Both the position numbers and the translations under genes were made by a program. The notes under the pieces were generated by a model. It ran no database searches. It was not told the DNA's origin and saw only the letters and a list, made by a program, of their open reading frames with translations. Below are positions 1-6,224 of a stretch of 13,644 nucleotides of DNA, piece by piece. This DNA is from JAAYZM01 sp964510785. Its GTDB lineage: Bacteria > Actinomycetota > Actinomycetes > Actinomycetales > Cellulomonadaceae. The stretch's first letter is position 1, and the number at the start of each line of letters is the position of its first letter. The stretch is taken from contig CAZECM010000080.1 of NCBI GenBank assembly GCA_964510785.1, positions 1 to 13,644 of the forward strand, in the 5' to 3' direction.

Positions 1-569
1 TCGGCAACGACGACGACCGCGCCGACGAGATCGCCGTCGAGATCGTCACCGACTTCATGGAGAAGGTGCGCCGGCAGCCCACCTACCGCGACGCCGTGCA
101 CACCCAGTCGGTCCTGACGATCACGTCGAACGTCGTCTACGGCAAGGCCACGGGCCACACGCCCGACGGTCGCCGTGCCGGCGAGCCGTTCGCCCCGGGC
201 GCGAACCCGATGAACGGCCGTGACACGCACGGCATGCTCGCCTCGGCGCTCTCGGTGGCCAAGCTCCCGTACGAGCAGGCGCTCGACGGCATCTCGCTCA
301 CGAACACCGTGGTGCCGAGCGGGCTGGGCCGAACGCGCGAGGAGCAGGTGGACAACCTCACCGGCCTGCTGGACGCGTACATGGGTTCCGCCGGCTATCA
401 CATGAACGTCAACGTGCTGAACCGCGAGACGCTCGAGGACGCGATGGTGAACCCCGAGAAGTACCCGCAGCTCACCATCCGGGTCTCCGGCTACGCGGTG
501 AACTTCGTGCGGCTCACACGCGAGCAGCAGCTCGACGTCCTGTCCCGCACCTTCCACGGATCCGTCTAG
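1..569 (+). CDS. pflB: Pyruvate formate-lyase (formate C-acetyltransferase), C-terminal part
   Basis: The 5' end lies outside the window; about 188 C-terminal residues are visible, reading in frame from base 3. Pyruvate formate-lyase converts pyruvate and CoA to acetyl-CoA and formate during anaerobic growth in the cytoplasm. The segment carries the conserved stretches TYRDA, TQSVLTITSNVVYGK, TPDGRR and PGANPMNGRD. Near the C-terminus is the glycyl-radical loop RVSGYAV, whose glycine codon is at 489–491, followed by the usual ending RTF. These are hallmarks of the true PFL class rather than glycerol dehydratase-like relatives. The activating enzyme follows after 8 nt, so both are probably in one operon. 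The catalytic cysteine pair is in the missing part and cannot be checked. Confidence 0.97.
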   Translation, partial: GNDDDRADEIAVEIVTDFMEKVRRQPTYRDAVHTQSVLTITSNVVYGKATGHTPDGRRAGEPFAPGANPMNGRDTHGMLASALSVAKLPYEQALDGISLTNTVVPSGLGRTREEQVDNLTGLLDAYMGSAGYHMNVNVLNRETLEDAMVNPEKYPQLTIRVSGYAVNFVRLTREQQLDVLSRTFHGSV

Positions 570-577
570 GACACGAG

Positions 578-1453
578 ATGACGACGACGACGGCGGCACC
601 CCCCACCGCGTGGGTCGACGTGCCGCTCGAGCTGCCCTCGGGCAGGCGCGCAGGCGCCGGTACCGCGGGGCTCGGGGCGGTCGACATGGCTCGCAGCAGC
701 GAGCTGCTGGCCCGCATGCGGGTCGGCGAGATCGGTTCGGTGCACTCGTGGGAGCTCGTCACCGCCGTCGACGGTCCTGGCACGCGGCTCACGGTCTTCA
801 TGGCCGGTTGCCCGCTGCGCTGCCTGTACTGCCACAACCCCGACACGTGGAAGATGCGCGACGGCAAGGCTGTCGAGTTCGACGCGCTCATGGCACGCAT
901 CGCCCGGTACCGCGGCGTGTTCTCCGCGACCGGGGGCGGGCTGACGATCTCGGGCGGTGAGCCGTTGCAGCAGCCCGCGTTCGTGGGTCGCGTGCTCGCG
1001 GCCGCCAGGGAGCTCGGCATCCACACCACGATCGACACCTCGGGCTTCCTCGGCGCGTCGTGCACCGACGCGATGCTCGACAACCTCGACCTCGTGCTCC
1101 TCGACGTGAAGTCGGGCGACCCCGAGACGTACCGCAAGGTCACCGGCCAACGGCTGCAGCCCACGCTCGACTTCGGCCGGCGGCTCTCGGAGCGGGGCAT
1201 CGAGACGTGGATCCGCTTCGTGCTCGTGCCGGGCCTCACGGACGACGTCGAGAACGTCGCCAAGGTCGCGGAGTACGCCGCCTCGCTGTCGAGCGTGACG
1301 CGCGTCGAGGTGCTGCCCTTCCACCAGATGGGCACGGACAAGTGGGACTCGCTCGGCATCCGCTACGAGCTCGGCAGCACCGAACCACCGACCCCAGAGC
1401 TCGTCGAGCGCGTCCGCGCCCAGTTCCGCGACCGAGGCCTGACCGTCTACTGA
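578..1453 (+). CDS. pflA: Pyruvate formate-lyase activating enzyme (radical SAM)
   Basis: This radical-SAM enzyme uses a [4Fe-4S] cluster and S-adenosylmethionine to place the glycyl radical on PflB. The 291-residue product has the cluster motif CxxxCxxC at C78, C82 and C85 (GCPLRCLYCHN). Other conserved elements are VDGPGTR just before it, the SAM-binding TGGGLTISGGEP, LVLLDVK and the C-terminal VLPFHQMG. An ATG with an AGGA Shine-Dalgarno at 568–571 (6 nt spacing) decides the start; that AGGA overlaps the pflB stop, which suggests coupling. About 50 residues precede the conserved GEIGSVHSWE, whereas the E. coli enzyme begins almost at that point. Internal ATGs at 686 and 716 would give a conventional length but lack a comparable Shine-Dalgarno. 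The extension is Ala/Thr/Pro-rich, without a clear domain. Confidence 0.96.
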   Translation: MTTTTAAPPTAWVDVPLELPSGRRAGAGTAGLGAVDMARSSELLARMRVGEIGSVHSWELVTAVDGPGTRLTVFMAGCPLRCLYCHNPDTWKMRDGKAVEFDALMARIARYRGVFSATGGGLTISGGEPLQQPAFVGRVLAAARELGIHTTIDTSGFLGASCTDAMLDNLDLVLLDVKSGDPETYRKVTGQRLQPTLDFGRRLSERGIETWIRFVLVPGLTDDVENVAKVAEYAASLSSVTRVEVLPFHQMGTDKWDSLGIRYELGSTEPPTPELVERVRAQFRDRGLTVY

Positions 1454-1456
1454 TCC

Positions 1457-1492
1457 CGCGACGTAGTGCCGAGGGCGCGACGTAGTACCGAG
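1457..1492. repeat. Two-copy 17-nt tandem repeat between convergent genes
   Basis: CGCGACGTAGTGCCGAG at 1457–1473 is repeated as CGCGACGTAGTACCGAG at 1476–1492, with one mismatch and a 19-nt period. It starts 3 nt after the pflA stop and fills most of the 55-nt gap to the convergent fatty-oxidation gene. I see no strong GC hairpin with a T run, so it does not look like a classical terminator. Its function is unknown; it may be part of a dispersed intergenic repeat. Confidence 0.6.
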
Positions 1493-1508
1493 TACGCACC
1501 CCACGGAC

Positions 1509-3605
1509 CTACCCCGCGGCGCCCGGCCCTACCTCGCGGGACACGTTGGCGACGCCGTCCGGGAGGAGGCGACGGCCGAGGACGCGTTCAGAGACCGCCT
1601 CGCGGTCGAGGAGCGGCGCGATGCCACCGTTGGCGATGGGCCAGCCCGCGCCGAGGATCAGGCACAGGTCGATCTGGCTCACGTCGGCGACGACGCCCTC
1701 GTCGAGCATCGCTCCGACCTCTTCGGCGAGGCCGTCGAGCACGCGGGCGCGCACGCCGTCCTCGTCGAGCGCCGCCGCGGTGGGTGTGCCGAACGCCGCC
1801 TGGATCGCGGGATCGACCGCGCCGTCTCGCAGCGAGAGCCGCGCGCCCTGGTCGCGGAGCGCGGCGAGCCCGGGGGAGAGCGGGAAGCGCTCGCCCAGCT
1901 CGGTGTGCAACGTCTCGAGCACGTGCAGCGCGACGGCGACTCCCACGAGGTCGAGCAGCTTGAAGGGCCGCATCGGGAGCCCGAGCGGGTCGAGCGCACG
2001 GTCGGCCACCTCCACGGGAGTGCCCGTCTCGACGGTCGCCGCGACGTCGCCGAGCATGCGCAGCAGCAGACGATTGACCACGAAGCCAGGGCGGTCCGCG
2101 ACACCCACCGCCGTCTTGCCGAGCGCCTGGGCCACCGCGAAGGCAGTCGCGAGCACGGCCGGCGTCGTGGCTTCGGTGTGCACGACCTCGATGAGCGGCA
2201 TCTGCGCCACGGGGTTGAAGAAGTGCAGGCCGACGACGCGCCCCGGGTCGGCCAGGTGTGCACCCATCGCCGTGACGGACAGGGCGGACGTGTTGGTCGC
2301 GAAGATCGTGTCGGGGCCCACGAGCGGCTCGAGCTCGGCGAACACCCGCTGCTTGACGGCGAGCACCTCCGTGACGGCCTCGATCACGAGATCGACACCG
2401 GCGAGGGCGCTCAGCTCGGTCGTGACGGTGCACGCGGCGGCCAGGCGTGCGGCGTCGTCGTCGGACATCCTGCCCTTGGCGCGCAGCGACTCGACCTGGG
2501 CGTCGATCGCGGCCCGGCCGGCCGCGACCCGTTCGTCGTCGAGGTCGCGCAGGACGACGGGCACCCGGAGCCTGCTCGCGACGAGCACGGCGAGCTGGGT
2601 GGCCATGAGGCCGGCCCCGACGATCCCGACGGAGCGCACGGGCCGTGCGGCGGCGAGGTCCGGGGCGCCGAGCGGCGACCTCGCCGAGCGCGTCGTGAGG
2701 TCGAACGCGTAGAGCGCCGCGTGCAGCCCGTCGGAGACGAGGAACTCCTCGAGCGCCTCGTCCTCGGCGACGAAGTGGGTGTCCTTGTCGTTCTCCCACG
2801 CCGCGGCGAGCAGCTCGAGAGTGCGGTAGGGCGCCTTGCGGGCGCCGCGCAGCCGCGCGTCCAGCCGCGTGCGTGCCGCGGTCACGGCGGTCTGCCACGT
2901 CGGCGCGTCGTCGAGGGGGCGGCGGGGTACCTCGACCTCGCCCGTGAGCACCTGGGCGATCCAGTCGAGGCCGTCGTCGAGCAGGGTCTCGCGGTCGAGC
3001 ACGGCGTCGGCGAGCCCCGTCGCGAGGGCCGTGCGCGCATCGGTGGGCCGGTTGTTGGCGAGCGGCCGCTCGAGCGCGAGCTCGATGGCACCCTGGATCC
3101 CGAGGAGTCGCGGGGCGAGGTAGGTCCCGCCCCAGCCGGCCACGAGCCCCAGGTGCGCCTCGGGCAGGGCGAGGCGCCGCACGTCCGAGGCGACGGCGCG
3201 GTACGTGCAGTGCAGCGCGACCTCGAGGCCACCACCGAGGGCGAGCCCGTTGACGAGGGCGAACGTCGGCACCGTGAGCTCGCCGAGGATCCGCAGGGTG
3301 GCGTGACCGGCCTCCGCCACCTCGCGCGCCTGGGCGGCCGTGCGCAGGCCCGACACGACGCGCAGGTCCGCACCCGCGAGGAAGCAGTCCCCGACTCCCG
3401 TGACGGCCACCGCGACGATCTCGCCCGCGGCCGCACGCTCGCGCTGGGCGAGCAGGGCGTCACGCAGCTCCGCGAGGCCCGCCGCGCCCATCGTCGCGGG
3501 CCGGGCACCGTCCGAGCCGTTGTCGAAGGTGAGCAGGGCCACGAGACCCGCGCCTCGGGGCAGCGCGACGTCGCGCGTGAGGACGTGCGTGACGGTCTCG
3601 ATCAT
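1509..3605 (-). CDS. fadB: Fused enoyl-CoA hydratase / 3-hydroxyacyl-CoA dehydrogenase (FadB/FadJ-like)
   Basis: This bifunctional beta-oxidation enzyme hydrates trans-2-enoyl-CoA and then oxidises L-3-hydroxyacyl-CoA with NAD+. The product is 698 residues. Residues 1–215 form a crotonase domain with oxyanion-hole segments FLAGADL (75–81) and NGLALGGGLE. Both acid residues expected of a hydratase are present, E128 and E149. Residues 325–505 form the NAD-binding domain (GIVGAGLMA, with Ala in place of the last Gly of the usual loop). The dehydrogenase residues are present: S440 in TNTSALS, H461 in GLHFFNPV, E473 and N511 in GFVVNRLL. Two C-terminal dehydrogenase domains follow. It starts 4 nt after the RNase D stop, and GAAGG lies inside the end of that gene, so it is the last gene of that operon. 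The partner thiolase is not in the window. Confidence 0.94.
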   Translation of the reverse strand: MIETVTHVLTRDVALPRGAGLVALLTFDNGSDGARPATMGAAGLAELRDALLAQRERAAAGEIVAVAVTGVGDCFLAGADLRVVSGLRTAAQAREVAEAGHATLRILGELTVPTFALVNGLALGGGLEVALHCTYRAVASDVRRLALPEAHLGLVAGWGGTYLAPRLLGIQGAIELALERPLANNRPTDARTALATGLADAVLDRETLLDDGLDWIAQVLTGEVEVPRRPLDDAPTWQTAVTAARTRLDARLRGARKAPYRTLELLAAAWENDKDTHFVAEDEALEEFLVSDGLHAALYAFDLTTRSARSPLGAPDLAAARPVRSVGIVGAGLMATQLAVLVASRLRVPVVLRDLDDERVAAGRAAIDAQVESLRAKGRMSDDDAARLAAACTVTTELSALAGVDLVIEAVTEVLAVKQRVFAELEPLVGPDTIFATNTSALSVTAMGAHLADPGRVVGLHFFNPVAQMPLIEVVHTEATTPAVLATAFAVAQALGKTAVGVADRPGFVVNRLLLRMLGDVAATVETGTPVEVADRALDPLGLPMRPFKLLDLVGVAVALHVLETLHTELGERFPLSPGLAALRDQGARLSLRDGAVDPAIQAAFGTPTAAALDEDGVRARVLDGLAEEVGAMLDEGVVADVSQIDLCLILGAGWPIANGGIAPLLDREAVSERVLGRRLLPDGVANVSREVGPGAAG

Positions 3606-3609
3606 GGCT

Positions 3610-4860
3610 TCAGCCCTTCAGCGCACGGGACAACGGACCTGCTGTGAGCTCGACCTGCCACGGCCGCGCGCCGCCCGCGGCGAGGAAGTCGCCGACCCCC
3701 GCGACATCGGTGCTCGACGGCGGTGCCCAGCACAGGCGTCGCACGAGCTCGGGGAGCGCGAGGTTCTCGACGGGGACCTCGACCCGGTTCGAGACCTCGG
3801 CGAGCGCGGCGCGGGCGGCCGTGAGCCGGGAGGCCGCCGCGGGGTCGCGGTCGGGCCAGGCGCGTGCGGGCGGCACGGCCTCACCGTTGCGGGGTCCGCG
3901 AGGCGAGGGCAGGGCCTTGTCCGGGAGTGCGCGTGCACGGTCGACGGCGGCCTGCCACAGCTCCGCCCGCCGCCGTGTCCCCTTCCCGGAGAACTCCGGC
4001 AGGGCGACGAGCTCCGCGAGCGACGCGGGCATCGCCTTCGCGGCAGCGATGATCGCCCGGTCCGGCAGCACGCGGCCGGGTGCGATGTCGCGGCGGCGCG
4101 CCGACTCGTCCCGGGCGAGCCAGAGCTCGCGGACGACGGCGAGCCGGCGGCTCTCGCGGATGGCGTGCATGCCCGAGGTGCGCCGCCACGGATCGATCCG
4201 GGGAGCGGGCGGTGGCGCGGTGCGCACCGCCTCGAACTCCTGCAGGGCCCAGTCGAGCTTGCCGGCGTCCGCGAGCCGCTCGGCGATCGCGTCCCGGAGC
4301 TCGACGAGCACCTCGACGTCGAGCGCGGCGTAGCGCAACCACTCCTCGGGCAGGGGGCGGATCGACCAGTCGACGGCCGAGTGCTCCTTGGCGAGCCCGA
4401 GGCCCAGCAGCTCCGCGACCACCGTGGCGAGCCCCACCCGCTCGAGGCCGAGGATGCGTGCCCCGAGCTCGGTGTCGAAGACGGCGGCGGGCAGCAGCTG
4501 TTGCTCGGTGAACCCCGGGAGGTCCTGCGAGGCGGCGTGCAGCACGAACTCGACACCGTCGAGCGCGCGGCTCAGCTCCGAGAGGTCGGGCACCCCGATC
4601 GGGTCGATGAGTGCCGTCCCGGCGCCCTGGCGCCGCAGCTGGATCAGGTACGTGCGCTGGCCGTAGCGGTACCCCGAAGCGCGCTCGGCGTCGCTCGCGA
4701 CGGGGCCGGTGCCCGCGGCGAACGCGCTCACGACCTCGGCGAGCGCCGCCGGGGTGGCGACGACGGGAGGGATGCCGTCCGCAGGCTCGGTCAGCGGGAC
4801 GATCGTAGGCCCGGCGCCGTCATCGGGCACCGGGACCTCGTCGTCGGTCAGGACGTGCAT
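3610..4860 (-). CDS. rnd: RNase D-like 3'-5' exoribonuclease with HRDC domains
   Basis: The product is 416 residues from ATG 4860. A DEDDy exonuclease domain contains the expected metal ligands: D57 and E59 in SDAERASGYRYGQR, D113 in HAASQDLPGF, and Y177 with D181 in YAALDVEVL. An HRDC nucleic-acid-binding domain follows at about residues 236–302 (RRLAVVRELWLARDE), then a second HRDC-like C-terminal region. RNase D trims the 3' ends of tRNA and other structured RNAs. A GTG three codons upstream (4869) is an alternative start. I prefer the ATG because a TACCGT -10-like element lies 7 nt before it, which would make the GTG part of the promoter. The LuxR-type gene ends 46 nt upstream, and the fatty-oxidation gene follows after 4 nt. 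Confidence 0.93.
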   Translation of the reverse strand: MHVLTDDEVPVPDDGAGPTIVPLTEPADGIPPVVATPAALAEVVSAFAAGTGPVASDAERASGYRYGQRTYLIQLRRQGAGTALIDPIGVPDLSELSRALDGVEFVLHAASQDLPGFTEQQLLPAAVFDTELGARILGLERVGLATVVAELLGLGLAKEHSAVDWSIRPLPEEWLRYAALDVEVLVELRDAIAERLADAGKLDWALQEFEAVRTAPPPAPRIDPWRRTSGMHAIRESRRLAVVRELWLARDESARRRDIAPGRVLPDRAIIAAAKAMPASLAELVALPEFSGKGTRRRAELWQAAVDRARALPDKALPSPRGPRNGEAVPPARAWPDRDPAAASRLTAARAALAEVSNRVEVPVENLALPELVRRLCWAPPSSTDVAGVGDFLAAGGARPWQVELTAGPLSRALKG

Positions 4861-4861
4861 G

Positions 4862-4875
4862 ACTACCACGGTAGT
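4862..4875. promoter_or_regulatory. Inverted repeat at the RNase D start, candidate operator
   Basis: ACTACC-AC-GGTAGT has 6-bp perfect arms around a 2-bp centre and sits directly upstream of the ATG at 4860. On the minus strand it overlaps a -10-like TACCGT (4868–4873). A symmetric site of this size over a possible -10 is what an operator for a dimeric repressor would look like, but I cannot name the regulator. It also spans the alternative GTG start codon. Confidence 0.4.
4868..4873 (-). promoter_or_regulatory. Candidate -10 element of RNase D (leaderless)
   Basis: Minus-strand TACCGT fits the actinobacterial TAnnnT pattern. Seven nucleotides separate it from the ATG at 4860, placing the expected transcription start at or next to the first base of the start codon. 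No Shine-Dalgarno is visible upstream of either candidate start. No recognisable -35 is present. This could be an internal promoter of the DUF3000–luxR–rnd–fad cluster. Confidence 0.35.
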
Positions 4876-4906
4876 TCGTCGCGCGGCATGCCCCTCGCAG
4901 GCGCGG

Positions 4907-5407
4907 CTAGATGAGGCCGCGGCGTAGTGCGACCGCGACGAGTGCCGCCCGGTCGCCGGTGCCGAGCTTGCGCGCGATGCGCGCGAGGTGACTCTTGACG
5001 GTCAGTGCGGACAGCTCGAGCGTCTCGCCGATGTTGCGGTTCGACTGCCCCTCCGCCACGAGGGCGAGGACGGACAGCTCGCGCGCCGTGAGCGGCAAGG
5101 GGGTCGGGGTGGCAGGTTCGAGGTCTCGGCCGTGGGCCGCGAGGTCACGGGACTGCTCGATCGCGACCGCCCCTCGGACCCCGCCGGCGAGAAGCTGGAC
5201 GAGCTCGCGTGCCTCGCTGCGTCGGGCGAGCACGAGTGCCTGGTGGTTGCCGTGACGCCGCAGGTTGCGGGCGATGGCGTTACCCTCGCCCGCGCCGATC
5301 TGCGGGACCACGATGCAGATGCTTCCCGGGCGCGCCGCCCCCACCCGGCCGGCCGTCGGCGCATAGGTGCGGCCGCGCACATCCGTGGTGGTCACGATGG
5401 GGCACAT
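4907..5407 (-). CDS. LuxR/NarL-type HTH regulator with truncated receiver-like domain
   Basis: The 166-residue product ends in a LuxR-type helix-turn-helix (about residues 105–166): LTARELSVLALVAEGQSNRN, LSALTVKSHLARIARKL and GTGDRAALVAVALRRGLI. This closely resembles a Streptomyces response-regulator-like family that I recall next to DUF3000 and RNase D genes. Residues 28–90 resemble only the C-terminal half of a receiver domain (ICIVVPQIG, LAGGVRGAVAI). Where the phosphoacceptor Asp would be expected, no Asp is seen, so regulation by phosphorylation is unlikely. Upstream in-frame sequence is Arg/Ala-rich shadow of the DUF3000 gene, so the ATG at 5407 is chosen. Its GAGG abuts the ATG, which is poor spacing; GTG at 5395 is an alternative start. 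DNA targets are unknown. Confidence 0.88.
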   Translation of the reverse strand: MCPIVTTTDVRGRTYAPTAGRVGAARPGSICIVVPQIGAGEGNAIARNLRRHGNHQALVLARRSEARELVQLLAGGVRGAVAIEQSRDLAAHGRDLEPATPTPLPLTARELSVLALVAEGQSNRNIGETLELSALTVKSHLARIARKLGTGDRAALVAVALRRGLI

Positions 5408-5408
5408 C

Positions 5409-5438
5409 CTCAAGGCAGGCGTCCAGCTCTTCCTTGAG
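5409..5438 (-). promoter_or_regulatory. Inverted repeat (possible leader hairpin) upstream of the LuxR-type gene
   Basis: CTCAAGG (5409–5415) and CCTTGAG (5432–5438) are perfect 7-bp complements with a 16-nt loop. In the minus-strand mRNA the second arm ends one base before the ATG and includes the GAG of the only GAGG. A fold would therefore mask the initiation region. A further CTTGAG occurs on the plus strand at 5464–5469, so the motif might instead be a set of protein-binding half-sites. The function is inferred. Confidence 0.3.
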
Positions 5439-5490
5439 TTACTTCGGGAGATGGGCCCGGTGACTTGAGCGTGCGGGCGGGGCCGCGTGC

Positions 5491-6072
5491 TCAGCGACGG
5501 GGTGCGAGGGCGGTAACACCCTCCGGGAGCGGCGGCAGCCCGGCGCCCGTGCACAGCAGCGTGCCCCATGCCTCGAGGTGGTTGCCGAGCTCTGGATCGC
5601 GAGGCGTCCACGAGGCGCGCAGCTCGAGCTCGACGTCGCCCTTGCGCTCGACGAGCACGCCGAACGTGTCGGAGATCACGCGCGTGACGGTGCCGCCGAG
5701 GGCGCGATAGGCCACTCCGGACTCCTCGAGCGCGTCCTCGAGCCACGTCCACGCGACGTGCGAGAGCAAGGGGTCGACGGCGAGCTCGTCCTCGACCGCG
5801 GCACGGAGGAGGGTGACGACCCGCAACGTGCCCTGCCAGGCATCCTGGCCCGCCGGGTCGTGCAGCACCACGAACCGGCCCGAGGCGAGCTCGTCGGGCT
5901 CGCCGCCACGCCGGGGGTGCACCTCGCCCGTCAGCGCGACGGAGTAGGGGGCGATGCGGCCCGGGGCCGGCACCTCTTCGAGGAGCACCTCGGGACGCAG
6001 CCGGGCCTCGCGCAGGCTGTGGAGAACCCGCACGAAGTCTTCTGGAACCGCGCTGAGATCAGTCTCGGTCAC
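5491..6072 (-). CDS. DUF3000 family protein, actinobacterial, function unknown
   Basis: The 193-residue product, reading from GTG 6072, matches the actinobacterial DUF3000 family as I recall it: SGRFVVLHDPAGQDAWQGTLR (residues 65–84, allowing for slight variation), DPLLSHVAWTWLEDAL, YRALGGTVT, ELRASWTP, LGNHLEAWGTLLCTGAGLPPLP. It appears soluble, with no signal peptide or membrane segment. The GTG is chosen because conservation begins just after it. Residues encoded further upstream are Arg-rich and non-conserved, and a TACGCT -10-like element sits exactly 6 nt before it. It is first in the minus-strand cluster, 83 nt upstream of the LuxR-type gene, and diverges from gnd. No biochemical role is known to me. 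Confidence 0.88.
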   Translation of the reverse strand: MTETDLSAVPEDFVRVLHSLREARLRPEVLLEEVPAPGRIAPYSVALTGEVHPRRGGEPDELASGRFVVLHDPAGQDAWQGTLRVVTLLRAAVEDELAVDPLLSHVAWTWLEDALEESGVAYRALGGTVTRVISDTFGVLVERKGDVELELRASWTPRDPELGNHLEAWGTLLCTGAGLPPLPEGVTALAPRR

Positions 6073-6078
6073 GTGGCG

Positions 6079-6084
6079 AGCGTA
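6079..6084 (-). promoter_or_regulatory. Candidate -10 element of the DUF3000 gene (leaderless)
   Basis: Minus-strand TACGCT is followed by CGCCAC and then the GTG start at 6072, so the expected transcription start falls on the G of GTG. There is no Shine-Dalgarno upstream of this start. No convincing -35 is present. The geometry matches the RibD-like gene in this window. Confidence 0.4.
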
Positions 6085-6169
6085 GGCGTCCGGGGATACC
6101 TGGGCGCGCAGGCACGCCGAAGGGCGTCTCACGCACCCGACGTCCAGGCGGGCGGCGGGGAGGCGGCGA

Positions 6170-6175
6170 TAGACT
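6170..6175 (+). promoter_or_regulatory. Candidate -10 element of the gnd operon
   Basis: TAGACT, preceded by GA, is the best TAnnnT match in the 152-nt divergent gap between the DUF3000 gene and gnd (6073–6224). It would give a leader of roughly 43 nt containing the AAGGAG at 6210–6215. No clear -35 is visible at the expected distance. This rests on pattern alone. Confidence 0.3.
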
Positions 6176-6209
6176 CGCGGATGGCCGGGGAGGCCGTCCA
6201 CCCTCGTTG

Positions 6210-6215
6210 AAGGAG
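6210..6215 (+). promoter_or_regulatory. Ribosome binding site of gnd
   Basis: AAGGAG lies 9 nt before the ATG at 6225. It decides the start: an in-frame TTG at 6207 would put this Shine-Dalgarno inside the coding sequence and has none of its own. Confidence 0.7.
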
Positions 6216-6224
6216 CTCGACTCG

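Noticed and set aside
1454..1508. Intrinsic terminator between pflA and the convergent fatty-oxidation gene
   Set aside because: Only short GTAC-type complementarity is visible, with no long GC stem and no T run.
1905..3647. Long plus-strand open frame (580 codons) opposite the fatty-oxidation gene
   Set aside because: Antisense shadow of a clearly recognisable enzyme; composition is Arg/Gly/Glu-rich with no family motif, as expected for third-position GC bias.
5408..5752. Upstream extension of the LuxR-type frame to 281 codons
   Set aside because: The extra residues are Arg/Ala-rich, overlap the DUF3000 coding sequence and do not rebuild a receiver domain.
6207..6224. TTG start for gnd
   Set aside because: It would place the AAGGAG Shine-Dalgarno inside the gene, and family members begin close to the ATG at 6225.
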